Below are positions 23,908-34,844 of a DNA stretch of 64,000 nucleotides, piece after piece. Source of the stretch: Isoetes taiwanensis (Eukaryota; Streptophyta; Lycopodiopsida; Isoetales; Isoetaceae); NCBI GenBank assembly GCA_021234155.1, contig JAJEKV010000053.1, positions 9,988,602-10,052,601 of the forward strand, in the 5' to 3' direction. The notes under the pieces were generated by a model. The model was not told the origin of the DNA, made no database searches, and worked only from the letters and a program-made list of their open reading frames with translations. Made by a program: the position numbers and the translations under genes. Numbering within the stretch: position 1 is the stretch's first letter; each line of letters starts with the position of its first letter.

Positions 23908-24941
23908 ATGGATCTATCTAATATCAAGTAAGTCCACTGTTTCTGGTATAAATTCTGTTCTATTGCTGCCATGTGTATAGAGTGTTCAAATGCCGACATT
24001 AATGCTGCTAGGACACAGAACCTTGGTTTCAATTGCAAAGTTGGCATGGGGTGCCCATGTTATGCATGCCTGCTCTTATTGACACATATACAACAATGGG
24101 AGCAAGAATGCATAACATAGGCACCTCGTGTAGATTTTGTGATGGAGTTAAGCCATTTGGTGGAAATGGTGTTGGATCAAATGGCGCCATGGCGCCATTT
24201 GGTCGAAATGGTGTTTGGATCAAATGGCGCCATAGCGCCATTTGATCCAAATTCACACCTATGAATGTGCCATAGGTGTGAATTTGGATCAAATGGCGCC
24301 ATGGCGCCATTTGATCCAAACACCATTTCGACCAAATGGCGCCATGGCGCCATTTGATCCAAGTGTTCACCGTTACACCAAATGGCCATGGCTTTTTAGC
24401 TCAAAATTTGGACCAAAATTTATACATTTGTACTAAATAGCGCCATTTTCGCTTATTTTTTGCTTATTTTTCCTCTATTTCATATGTTCTGAAAAGTGTC
24501 GCCTTGCTTGATTGAAACAGGTTTAATTTTCCCCTGTACAACCTATTCGTCGGAGGGACAATTGTTGCCCGGGGACATATTTTGAATAGAACCACTCTTC
24601 ATGGGAAGGAAATAGATCCTTCAAATGTAGCAATTGAGGTCACGGAGTCCGTGATCCCATCGACAGAGCTTCCAGTCCCTGAGGGGCGTATAACATTGGT
24701 GAAGCAAAGAGGCACATTCATTCAGTGGCCTAAGAGGGATGTAAAACCAAATGAGTGGCCCTCAAGTGAAGATACGTCTTCGAGATCCCTCAATTTGCCC
24801 TCTTCACAAGAGGATTCATCTAGTAGTCCATCCGCCAAGAGTCTTGCGGGGACATCGGTTTCACTTGCTCACCGTGGTGAACCAAGCAACACAAAGAACA
24901 AATACGTAAGACGAGATAGTAGAGGAGATTGGAGGTCATGA
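23908..24941 (+). CDS. DUF8039 domain protein of a transposon, first two exons
   Basis: Exon 1 is 23908-23927 (MDLSNI) with a perfect GTAAGT donor. The intron ends at 24520 (GAAACAG), and exon 2 runs in frame from 24521 to a TGA at 24939-24941. The product begins MDLSNIKFNFPLYNLFVGGT and has the DUF8039 hallmarks LHGKEIDPSNVAIEV, ELPVPEGRI and GTFIQWPKRDV. DUF8039 is a domain of unknown function found in plant transposon proteins. The tail is Ser-rich. The intron carries the 92-bp-arm hairpin. The TGA may be a decay mutation or may lie in a further intron, because coding-like sequence continues after it. The downstream DUF7869 region on the same strand is probably the rest of the same transposon gene. 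Confidence 0.6.
24172..24362. repeat. Near-perfect inverted repeat (92-bp arms, 7-nt loop) made of palindromes
   Basis: The left arm 24172-24263 and right arm 24271-24362 are complementary with one mismatch seen, around the loop AATGTGC. Each arm contains two copies of the 24-bp palindrome (24178-24201, 24221-24244, 24290-24313, 24333-24356), so the sequence is symmetric at two scales. Symmetry continues imperfectly to about 24152 and 24395. It lies inside intron 1 of the DUF8039 gene and has no coding capacity. Confidence 0.9.
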
Positions 24942-25259
24942 GAATCTAGCTGCCCGCCTTGGTCTCGTGTTGTTTAAGCCTGAAGATGAGACAGATCTAC
25001 TACTCCGCAACAGATCTACTAGGTTTGCCATGCTACATTCTTCACTCCCTGCACCGGATCTAAATATTCTGGAGGCTTAATATAGTCTTTAGTGATCCTC
25101 GGGATGCTATAGGCGATGAGTTCTTGGGTGTATCAAAGGTCGGGCTTTCGATGGGTAACATAATAGATCCAACGGGAAACCAAAATATCGGGTCATGTCA
25201 TGCTTGTCTTTGAGAGGCCTATACCTAACGATCCTAGTAACCTCGAGACCCATCTTTGT

Positions 25260-27560
25260 TTTGCTTCATGATGGTAGGACAGGTTTCACAACATTTACAA
25301 GCTCTTGCTTTGCTCTCGAACATGATGATTTAGAAGTTGAGTGCTTGGAAGCTGATGTTGAGAAGCAATTCAAGAGGAAAAGGAAATATACATATGTGAA
25401 GAGGGTCAGGAGGGAACCAAAGGGGGATGGCAAGGAGGAGAGGATGTGCGCTTCCAAGGCAATTAAGAGTGATCTAAAATCAACATGCTGCAAGGACGAA
25501 TGTGTCAAAAAACTGAGCCGACAGCAAGTATGTGCCTTAAGAAAAGAATTTTATTCTCAATCAAGCAAAGGCTGGGATTACGCTTTGTTTTTATGTGTTG
25601 AGTGTAACTTATACAGTAGGCGGTCGGGAGGCGAAAAGTAGTGGTCCAGTGGAGGGAGGAGTGTCACACTTCGCATGGCGCTTTAGGAGTTTTAGGAGTT
25701 GCTCAGTCTACGTTTTATAGTTGGAGGAAGAGGTTCGAGTTAGGTGGAAAACGGGCGGAGCATGGTAATACAGGCTCTAAGAAGCCTAGATCTGTGACAC
25801 TAGCTACAGAAAGTGTGCTTGATACCTTCATTAGTGAGAATGCAGAGAGCATTCCACATAGAAGCAAAAAAGGAAAGGATGATATAAGGGAGAATGTTCG
25901 CAAACTTCCTTCCATCCTTAATAAGAAGAGCATACATAAGGAGGTGGGCGCTGTGGTGGAAGAATTGACAGGAAAGAGTGTAACCTTGCCCTCTTTTTAC
26001 AATATTTGGAAGAAAGAGTTTCCAGACGTCAGCATAGCAAAAATACAAAGCATTCTCCAAGTGTAACATATGTGTAGTCATCAAGCAGAAATTGGAAAGA
26101 ACAAAAGATATAAGGGAGAGGCGCAACCTTTCAATTCAACGGCGGGCACATATGTTGGAACAACGTTCCTGTAGGAGTCAATATTGGCATTGGCGTGCAT
26201 TATCACATCGTTCGCCAGAAAGTCACCTCTGCATAATACATGATAAGATGGATCAGGTCAAAACACTCACACCAAGAAGTCACCATCTACAAAAGTCTGT
26301 TTGGAGAGGAGATCGCTTGAAGAGCAAACTTTGACAGAGCATTGACACATGGTCATGGTGGACGGGCTTATGGCCATTTCTCTCTTGATCTTTGGAAGGA
26401 TGACTCAAACTTTCATGTTGGATCACTTTCTAGGATCCTACACTATCTTGAGTTGCCTAAGAAGACAAGTGTGGTGATTTGTGTGGAAGCGAGAACTACT
26501 GATTGTAAATTGATGCAAGCCCTAAAAGATACTCGACCAATCGCAACATAAGCTAGTGCGCATTACAAGAGAAGATGCCTTCATCTTCTAGTGCCAACTT
26601 AGAAGGCTTCAATCCTCTTCCTCGAAATCTCTACTTACAGTTGGATAATGCATCGGGTCAAAATAAAAATAGATATGTGTTCTCCTACCTCTTTATTTGA
26701 CATGGCTTAAGGTATTCGATGAGATTCAGGTTGGCTTCATGATGGTTGGGCACACTCATGACGATATTGATGCATTGTTTGGGAACTTTTCGACGTTAAT
26801 GAGTTCATCGGATGCTCTAACTTTGCCTGAGTTGCTTTACTTGTTTAGCAAGTGCAATGCAAAGTCTCCTGTTCCATATTTTGTGGATGAAGTTCCGATT
26901 GGAAAGGCTTTGTCAAGGGATATATCCCCGATAAGGGCCAACGCCTAACAGCCATACCGAGCCATTGCTATTCGATTTAAAATGGATGGGAAATGGCCCA
27001 TTATGCAATATAAGATGCGGCCAACCCATAAAGAGTGGATTCCGAAAATGGAATAAGAATGTGGAAGGAGGATGAAAATGGTGAGCCAACGTTACCAACA
27101 GGGTGCCTAAAAATATCCCTCCAAGGAAGACATTGAAAGATCTCCCCGGCCCGCGCAGACAAAGACGCAAGTACATAGCATTATGGAATTCCTTCTGCAA
27201 AAAATCAGAAGATAGTGTGTTTGCACGACGAAAGACAAAGCAACTATGGATTACCGAACGAGATTCTTTTGTGTTTGGAAGATGTATCTCCGGGATCGAC
27301 CTCAAAATGATAACTTTTGGTTGCGCACAAGGCAAGAACCTCTACAAGTCGCATTTACTCCGTGAGGTCGATGAAGCCGCTGTGCTTGTAAGACCTTTGC
27401 CTACATATTGTGGGCCGCCAGATGGGCGCCCAAAGGTTGCCTATGGATGAGTTCGATCCTCATGCACATGTTACGAAAGGTATGTTTGTTTTAGTCCGAC
27501 ACGAGATCGATGAAACTCCAACGTGGTTGGGCTTTACGTAAGAAGATGCCATCCTAGATC
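25260..27560 (+). pseudogene. Degraded DUF7869-type transposase
   Basis: Coding blocks in changing frames, in family order: CCKDECVKKLSRQQVC (about 25489), a helix-turn-helix-like LGVAQSTFYSWRKRFELGGK (about 25690), LTGKSVTLPSFYNIWKKEFP (about 25965), MDQVKTLTPRSHHLQKS (about 26250), HGHGGRAYGHFSLDLW (about 26348), LQLDNASGQNKNRYVF (about 26635), VGFMMVGHTHDDIDALFG (about 26730) and KGMFVLVRHEIDETPTWLGF (about 27476). The LQLDN.SGQNKN and VGHTH.DID motifs are diagnostic of the DUF7869 family, transposase-like proteins of plants, animals and oomycetes; its Asp residues suggest an RNase H-like nuclease. More than five frameshifts or stops are present unless introns are more numerous than I can see. 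Confidence 0.7.
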
Positions 27561-28489
27561 CGTAGTCTACCAATTATGGTCACATTTATGTATCATGGTG
27601 GATGCCTGTTGGTCGTGACTATACAGGTTGCTTAACTAAACGCTACGACCCAATCCATCGATCCATCAAGGTATGAGAAGTTAGATGCCATACATTATGC
27701 ATGGGATGCAAATGGCAAAAGACCAAGACTGCTCAGATTCCAAAATACATTGTTGACATGTGGGGGGACATAGCATTAGCTAAAAGCTCTCAATCTCACC
27801 ATGTTCTCGATAATCATGTATGTAATTTCTTTTGCTATAATACTTAAGCATTTTGGACAATTAATACGTTGTCGATACATCCTAATTTATGCTTATACTA
27901 ACATCCTTACATCTATTATAATAGGTGTTTAATACACATCATTACATCTGATGCACACATTATTGATGGCATACATATAATTTAGATGCACATATTATTG
28001 ATGGCATTATAGAGTCGATGATTCACTCATCATCAATCCCTGCTATTGTGATCGCATTCAGCTTCGTAGGCATGGCGCGGGAACCCAAAGAAGATGGATC
28101 ACAACACGAGTAAGGCCGGGCAATCACACTCCACGACCTTACGCTTTGGATTGTAAGTAAGGATCCAAATTTTAACACCTTTACGTATGCAGCCGATTAA
28201 TATCATTGTAGCTCATGGAGCAAAGAATGGTCTCAAACCGATCATCATAAATATTATAAGCCATGATGGGAGATGAATGACTTACCTAATGGAGCTGCTT
28301 TTATAGTCGTTATAGAATTATTGGTATAATACTTCAAAGATTATTGGTATTATCGTGAGCATTATTGGTATTATATCGCCAAAGATTATTGGTATTATAC
28401 TTCAACATTATTGGTATTATACTTCAACATTATTGGATTCAGTAGCTATAAATTCTTTTTACCTTGTTTTCACTTCTCACTTTTCATCC
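27561..28489. other. AT-rich spacer with ATTATTGGTATTAT repeats
   Basis: Contains traces of coding-like sequence to about 27830 (YVSWWMPVG, CLTKRYDPIH), probably the end of the DUF7869 gene. A loose tandem repeat of ATTATTGGTATTATACTTC follows at 28314-28440. No other gene seen. Confidence 0.5.
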
Positions 28490-28985
28490 TTGCTTCTTGC
28501 TCCTTCATATTCCTTGTTCCTTGATCTTCTTGCTACTTGATCTTCCTTGTTCCTTGATCTTCTTGCTACTTGATCTTCCTTGTTCATTGCTTCCTCGCTA
28601 CTTGATCTTGATCCTTGTTCCTTGCTACTTCATTCCCCGTGCTCCTTCCTACTTGATCTTGTTCCTTGCTCTTGATCTTGCTACGCTACTTGATCTTGAT
28701 CCTTGTTCCTTGCTACTTCATTCCCCGTGCTCCTTCCTACTTGATCTTGTTCCTTGCTCTTGATCTTGCTACTTGATCTTGTTCCTTGCTACTTGATCTT
28801 GATCCTTGCTTCTTGCTCCTTGATCTTCCTTGTTCCTTGATCTTCTTGCTACTTGATCTTCCTTGTTCATTGCATCTTGCTACTTGATCTTGATCCTTGT
28901 TCCTTGCTACTTCATTCCCGTGCTCCCTCGCTACTTGATCTTGTTGCTTGCTCTTGAACTTGCTACTTGCTCGCCTCCGTGTTCC
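28490..28985. repeat. TACTTGATCTTG-type minisatellite
   Basis: Tandem array of short pyrimidine-rich units (TTGCTACTTGATCTTGATCC, CTTGTTCCTTG), including a larger unit of about 90 bp repeated near 28621 and 28711. Leucine-rich frames over it are compositional. Confidence 0.85.
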
Positions 28986-28989
28986 TTGC

Positions 28990-29505
28990 TCCGCCGTCGG
29001 TGATCCTTGCTTGCTTTTTAAATGATTGGACCCAATCCTCCCCGGCTACTCGGAAGGCCTCGCAAGCATGCCCCCCGTGCATTCTCGGGCGCCCCGGAAT
29101 GGATGAGCTATGGGACCATTTCTTGAGTGGAGGTTGCGCCCGCAGTCCCCACCAAGGAGCTTACAATGGAGTTGATCAACTTCATTCTGAGGCGATTTGA
29201 TTGTGGTCATGAGCCACCGATGGAAATTAATCCATCCTCAATGTTATAGGAGACTTGCAATGAGGGGAATGCTTGAACCCCCTCCTTATCTCGGACGAGA
29301 TGCTACAACAATTGAGGCCTCTTCTTCGTCTTTGGATATTTAGCACACTCTCCGGATGCATACATATCGAGTTCATTCATGAAATTTCTAAGGGACGGAT
29401 GTATGGCCTTATTAGGGTGTACTACAATGAGTACAACGGTTTTGTGGAGTTGGGTCCGCTCTTCTTCCGTGAGAGTATTATCCCCGGGAATTACTTTTTC
29501 TAATG
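28990..29505 (+). pseudogene. Unrecognised protein-like fragment
   Basis: Codon-like sequence in several frames, the clearest being HIEFIHEISKGRMYGLIRVY and FVELGPLFFRESIIPGNYFF near 29365-29503. I recognise no family. GC content and wording resemble the decayed transposon coding region to its left, so it may be another part of that element. Confidence 0.3.
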
Positions 29506-29880
29506 ACTAGGTACCCCATATGGTGGGAAGAATCAGCATGGGATGAGCGTGAGTTCTTGACTCCTAACCCGTCGTGGGTTAGACCTGCAGCTAAGGGAAA
29601 GGGGAAGGGAAGGGGTTAGGAACTTGGGGAAGGTTACTAGGGACATACATAGTTCATACTTTGGTCTCTATTGTGTTTGGAAGTTGGTATATGATACCGT
29701 GTTATTATGTTCTCTAAATATTCATGTATGTATGATACACGGGTACTGCACGTGTATAGAACCCCTGCATAAGGTCTATGATACAGGGTACTGTACACGT
29801 GTATACAACCCCTGCATAAGGTCTATACAACCCCCATAATAAAAAAATTCCAGTTTACTAAAAATTTTCCCATTATAATG
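29506..29880. repeat. Spacer with a 47-bp tandem duplication
   Basis: A unit starting TATGATACACGGGTACTG at 29731 is repeated with changes from 29778, and each copy ends CCCCTGCATAAGGTC. The rest is non-coding, with a GGGAAAGGGGAAGGG run near 29595. Confidence 0.7.
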
Positions 29881-30010
29881 AAATTGTGCTTAAGTTTCAA
29901 AAACTTTCTATTTTTGGATTTGAGGTGCTTACCCATGAGCATCTAGAACATTCTAGAACCTATCTAAAACATTCTAGAAGATTCTAGAAGATGTCGGAAT
30001 TGTTTATTCC
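29881..30010 (-). repeat. HSE-type satellite fragment
   Basis: One reverse-orientation monomer with ACCCATGAGCATCTAGAAC and a cluster of TTCTAGAA units up to GAAGATGTCGG. It directly precedes a plus-strand SINE. Confidence 0.8.
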
Positions 30011-30050
30011 TCACCCTTAACTATATTGGAACATCAATTTATTTTGAGGA

Positions 30051-30276
30051 ACCTCAGGTTGTTCTAGTGGTAAGTATGGGGGGTTGGAGGGCTAGCCACC
30101 AGGGTTCGAATCCCTCCTAAAACAAAAACATTTTCAACAAAAATGGTTTTTTCCTCCCATCAATATGTCAAGATGGACGACCCAGATCGCGCCACGCCAC
30201 GTGGCTCCCTTTTTAACGGTCGATGGAGTGGAAAACCCACTCATGCACGTACGCACGGACGCTATTATTTTATCAC
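30051..30276 (+). mobile_element. tRNA-derived SINE, plus strand (copy 1)
   Basis: The head has an A-box-like TTGTTCTAGTGGTAAG and a B-box GGTTCGAATCC about 40 bases later, the internal RNA polymerase III promoter of tRNA genes. The body includes CCACGTGGCTCCC and ends GACGCTATTATTTTAT. The tRNA-like part is too divergent to fold as a tRNA. An (ATT)n tract follows immediately. Confidence 0.8.
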
Positions 30277-30800
<524 letters not shown>

Positions 30801-30840
30801 TCCTTAACTATATTGGAACCTTCAATTGCTTTGAGGAACT

Positions 30841-31040
30841 TCAGGTTGATTTAGTGGTAAGTATTGGGGGTTGGAGGTCTAGCCACCAGGGTTCGAATCC
30901 CTCCTAAAACAAAAATAATTTCAACAAAATGGTTTTTTCCTCCCGTTATGTGAAGATGGACGGCCCAGATCGCGTCACGCCACGTGGCTCCCTTTTAACG
31001 GTCGATGGACACGGATGCTATTATCTTTTATTTTTATTAA
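30841..31040 (+). mobile_element. tRNA-derived SINE, plus strand (copy 2)
   Basis: Same head as copy 1 (TTTAGTGGTAAG and GGTTCGAATCC), same GATCGCGTCACGCCACGTGG body, ending at a TTTTATTTTTATTAAAGAAA tail. It meets the following minus-strand SINE tail to tail. Confidence 0.8.
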
Positions 31041-31275
31041 AGAAATAGTGTTCGTCTGTGAGTGAGTGAGTGGGTGGGTGAGTGAGTATGTCACGCCCGA
31101 TCGACGGATAAGGATGCGCCACGTGGCTTGATCTGGGCCGTCCGTGGGCCTTGGCCTCTCAAAAGCTCCCAAGTTTGGTGGACAAAATTTTTTTGGTTTA
31201 CCACGGACTCGAACCCTGGACATTGCCCCCCAAACCCCCCACCCTTACCACTAGACCAAGCATTGGTTTCTTGAA
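31041..31275 (-). mobile_element. tRNA-derived SINE, minus strand (copy 3)
   Basis: The minus-strand head reads GGTCTAGTGGTAAGGGTGGG (A box) and GGTTCGAGTCC (B box). The body contains CTTGGGAGCTTTTGAGAGGC and CCACGTGGCGCATCC. It is the reference copy for the family that recurs at 37.6, 41.4, 53.6, 58.5, 61.6, 63.3 and 63.5 kb. Confidence 0.85.
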
Positions 31276-31317
31276 CAAAATGGAAGTTCATATATAGTTA
31301 AGGGTGAGGGCCAAATA

Positions 31318-33560
31318 ATCCATGGATGGTCTAGGATGTTCTAGAATGCTCTAGAAGCTTCTAGAATGTCCTAGAATCTTCTAGAATGTCCTAGAATCTT
31401 CTAGAATCTTCTAGAATCTTCTAGAATGTCTAAAAATAGAAGTTTTTTGAAACTTTGCAAATGCTCAAAATAGAATATTGTGGAATGTTCCAGGCGCTCA
31501 TGGGTAAGCACCTCAGTCTAAAAATAAAAAGTTTCAGTCTAAAAATAGAAAGTTTTTTAAAACTTTGCAAATGCTCAAAATAGAATGTTCGAATGCTCCA
31601 GTGCTCATGGGTAAGCACCTCACCTAAAAAATAGAAAGTTTCAATCTAAGAATAGAAAGTTTTTAAAAACTTTGCAAATGTTCAAAATAGAATGTTATAG
31701 AATGTTGCAGATGTTGATATAATGTTGTGGAGTGTTCCAGGTGCTCATGGGTAAGCACCTCTCCTAAAAAATAGAAAGTTTCAGTCTAAAAATAGAAAGC
31801 TTTTTGAAACTTTGAAAATGCTCAAAATAGAATGTGGTGGAATGTTCCAGATGCTCATGGGTAAGCACCTCAGTCTAAAAATAGAAAGTTTCAGTCTAAG
31901 AATAGAAAGTTTTCAAAAACTTTGCAAATGCACAAAATAGAATGTTATAGAATGTTGCAGATGTTGATATAATGGTGTGGAATGTTCCAGGTGCTCATGG
32001 GTAAGCACCTCAGTCTAAAAATAGAAAGCTTTTTGAAACTTTGAAAATGCTCAAAATAGAATGTGGTGGAATGTTCCAGATGCTCATGGGTAAGCACTTG
32101 ATCTAAAAAATAGAAAGTTTCAATCTAAAAATAGAAAGCTTTTTGAAACTTTGCAAATGCTTAAAATAGAATGTGGTGGAATGTTCCAGATGCTCATGGT
32201 TAAGCACCTCAGTCTAAAAATAGAAATTGAAAATGCTCAAAATAGAATGTGGTGGAATGTTCCAGATGCTCATGGGTAAGCACCTCAGTCTAAAAATAGA
32301 ATGTTTCAGTCTAAAAATAGAAAGCTTTTTGAAACTTTGAAAATGCTCAAAATAGAATGTGGTGGAATGTTCCAGATGCTCATGGGTAAGCACCTCAGTC
32401 TAAAAATAGAAAGTTTCAGTCTAAGAATAGAAAGTTTTCAAAAACTTTGCAAATGCACAAAATAGAATGTTATAGAATGTTGCAGATGTTGATATAATGG
32501 TGTGGAATGTTCCAGGTGCTCATGGGTAAGCACCTCAGTCTAAAAATAGAAAGTTTCAGTCTAAAAATAGAAAGCTTTTTGAAACTTTGAAAATGCTCAA
32601 AATAGAATGTGGTGGAATGTTCCAGATGCTCATGGGTAAGCACCTCAGTCTAAAAATAGAGAGTTTCAGTCTAAAAAATAGAATTTTTTTGAAACTTTTC
32701 AAATGCTCAAAGTAGAATGTTCTGGAATGTTCCAGGTGCTCATGGGCAAGCACCTCAGTCTAAAAATAGAAAGTCTCGGTCCAAAAATAGAAAGGTTTTT
32801 GAAACTTTGCAAATGCCCACAGTAGAATGTTCTAGAATGTTCCAGGTGCTCATGGGTAAGCACCTCAGTCTAAAAATAGAAAGTTTCAGTCAAAAAATAG
32901 AAGTTTTTTTTTGAAAGTTTGCAAATGCTCAAAATAGAATGTTGTGGAATGTTCCAGGTGCTCATGGGTAAGCACCTCAGTCTAAAAATAGAAAGTTTTT
33001 TGAAACTTTGCAAATGCTCAAAATAGAATATTGTGGAATGTTTCAGGTGCTCATGAGTAAGCACCTCAGCCTAAGAATAGAAAGTTTCAGTCTAAAAATA
33101 GAAAGTTTGTTAAGACTTTGCAAATGCTCAAAATAGAATGTTCTGGAATGTTGCAGATGCTCACCTCAATCCAAAAATAGAAAGTTTTTGGAAATTTTGC
33201 AAATGCTCAAAATAGAATGTTCTGGAATGTTGCAGATACTCAAAGGTAAGTACCTCAGTCTAAAAATAGAAACTTTTAGTCTAAAAATAGAAAGTTTGCT
33301 TAAACTTTGTAAAAACTCAAATAGAATGTCCTAGAATGTTTCAGATGCTCTAGGGTAAGCATGTCAGTCTAAAAATAGAAAGTACGGTAGTCTAAAAACA
33401 GAAAAGATTGCTAAAACTTTGCAAAAACTCAAAATAGAATGTTCTAGAGTGTTCTAGATGCTATAGGGCAACCACCTATGCTCTAGAAGCACCTCAGTCT
33501 AAAAGTAGAAAGTTTCTTGAAACCTTGCAAATGCTCAAAATAGAATATTCTGGAGGTAAT
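31318..33560 (+). repeat. HSE-bearing satellite array 1
   Basis: Begins with a run of TTCTAGAAT units (31330-31430), then about 19 monomers of mostly 109-111 bp, with some of about 140 bp. Landmarks of each monomer are TTTGAAACTTTGCAAATGC, TCAAAATAGAATGT, GGAATGTTCCAG, TGCTCATGGGTAAGCACCTC and AGTCTAAAAATAGAAAG. Many contain alternating GAA/TTC units at two-base spacing, for example GAATGTTCTGGAATGTTCC near 32716-32734, which is a perfect nTTCnnGAAnnTTCn heat-shock element. Short frames over it are not genes. Confidence 0.9.
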
Positions 33561-33834
33561 GCTTTGGAATTGGTAGTAAGTGTGATGGGTATGATGGGTG
33601 TGTGTAAGCTTCACATGGGTAGTACATGGGCATGTGTGAGTATGTTACTCATGAGTGATACTTTGTTGCTAATGCAATAGAGGGTTGAGCAGTATGTGTG
33701 AATAAGACTGTGAAATACCATGGAGTGCAGTAGATGTGAGTAAGATCCTCATAGGTGATACTTTGAAATTAGTAGTGTTCTTCTCATAAGTGATACTTTA
33801 GAATTGGTAGTAGGGCATGTGTGTAGAGGCATGA
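33561..33834. other. Transition segment with GTGATACTTT motifs
   Basis: Loosely repetitive: ATGGGTATGATGGGTGTGTG, TAAGCTTCACATGGGT and several GTGATACTTTG(A/G)AATTGGTAGTA units. The same text recurs at 38545-38635 and 39545-39640 between satellite blocks. Confidence 0.7.
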
Positions 33835-34133
33835 GAGAGGGGAGAAATAGAGAGAGAGGAGAGAGATAGGAGAGAGAGAAGGAAAAAAGAGGAAAGAAAA
33901 AGAGGAGAGAAAGGGGAGAGAGAGAACAGAGAGGAGAGAGGAGAGAGAGAGAGAGATGAGGGAAGAGAGAGGAGAGAAAAGGGAGAAGAGAGAGAAGAGA
34001 TAAGGGAGAGAAGAGGGAGAGAGAGAGGGGGGGGCAAAGAAGAGAGAGGAGAAAAGAAGAGAGAGAGGAGAGCTGAAAGAGAGGAGAGAGAAGAGAGAAA
34101 TGAGAGAGGGAAGAGAGGAGAGAGAGAGAGTAG

Positions 34134-34173
<40 letters not shown>

Positions 34174-34436
34174 TGGGAGAGAGAGAGAGGGGAAAGAGGA
34201 GAGAGGAGAGCTGAAATAGAGAGGGAAGAGGAGAGAGAGGAGAGAGAAGAGAGAAAGGAGAGAGGAGAGAGAGAGGGAAAAGAAGAGAGAGGAGAGAGAG
34301 GAGAGAAAGGACAGAGAAAGATAGAATACAGGGAGAGGGGACAGACAAAGAGAGAGGAGAGAAGAAGAGAGGAGAGAGGGAAGAGATAGGAGAGAGAAGA
34401 GAGAGAAGAAAAAGAAGAAAGAGAGAGGGAGATAGG
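33835..34436. repeat. Homopurine GA-rich tract 1
   Basis: Almost pure purine on the plus strand, built from irregular GAGAGAGGAGAGA units with few pyrimidine interruptions. Overlapping Ser/Leu-rich minus-strand frames (up to 285 codons) result from the lack of stop codons in TC-rich sequence. Confidence 0.95.
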
Positions 34437-34444
34437 GCACGTGC

Positions 34445-34735
34445 GTGGGCCCAAACCGAGGCGAGGCCGGCCAAAGGCCGGCCGAGCCGAGGAAAGGAGC
34501 AAAAGAAAAGGGCGTTGTAACGAATGTAACTCCACCCCCATCCACGGCCCGGCGTGGCCCACTTGGCGCTGACCGACGGGTCCTAACGCTGTTAGAGAGA
34601 GCGCCACGTGGCGCGATCCCAACCCTCTCCCTTTTTTTCAACTACTATCTAAAATTTTATGTTGCATGGTGGATTCGAACCCAAGATTAGCCCCCCTTAC
34701 CCCCCAATTCTAACCACTAAACCAAGCATTTCTTC
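34445..34735 (-). mobile_element. GC module followed by SINE, subfamily B
   Basis: The GC module (34449-34495) reads CCGAGGCGAGGCCGGCC, AAAGG, CCGGCCGAGCCGAGG. The SINE then runs on the minus strand from about 34730 down to 34525: head GGTTTAGTGGTTAG, B box GGTTCGAATCC, body with CACGTGGCGC. It differs from the main subfamily in the head and lacks the CTTGGGAGC block. Confidence 0.75.
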
Positions 34736-34844
34736 TTCAATAAAATAGGAAGTCCATGCTTAGTTAAGGCTAGGGCAATGGAAATTCCTTTGGTTAATTA
34801 AAAGCCTTGATGATCCTAGAAACTTCTAGAATGCTCTAGAATGA

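Noticed and set aside
20094-24395. CRISPR-like array from the repeated palindromes
   Set aside because: Spacing is irregular, spacers are not unique, the sequence is nuclear plant DNA, and no cas genes are present.
31318-33560. Short Lys-rich frames repeated across the satellite as a gene family
   Set aside because: They recur with the monomer on both strands and end wherever the monomer drifts.
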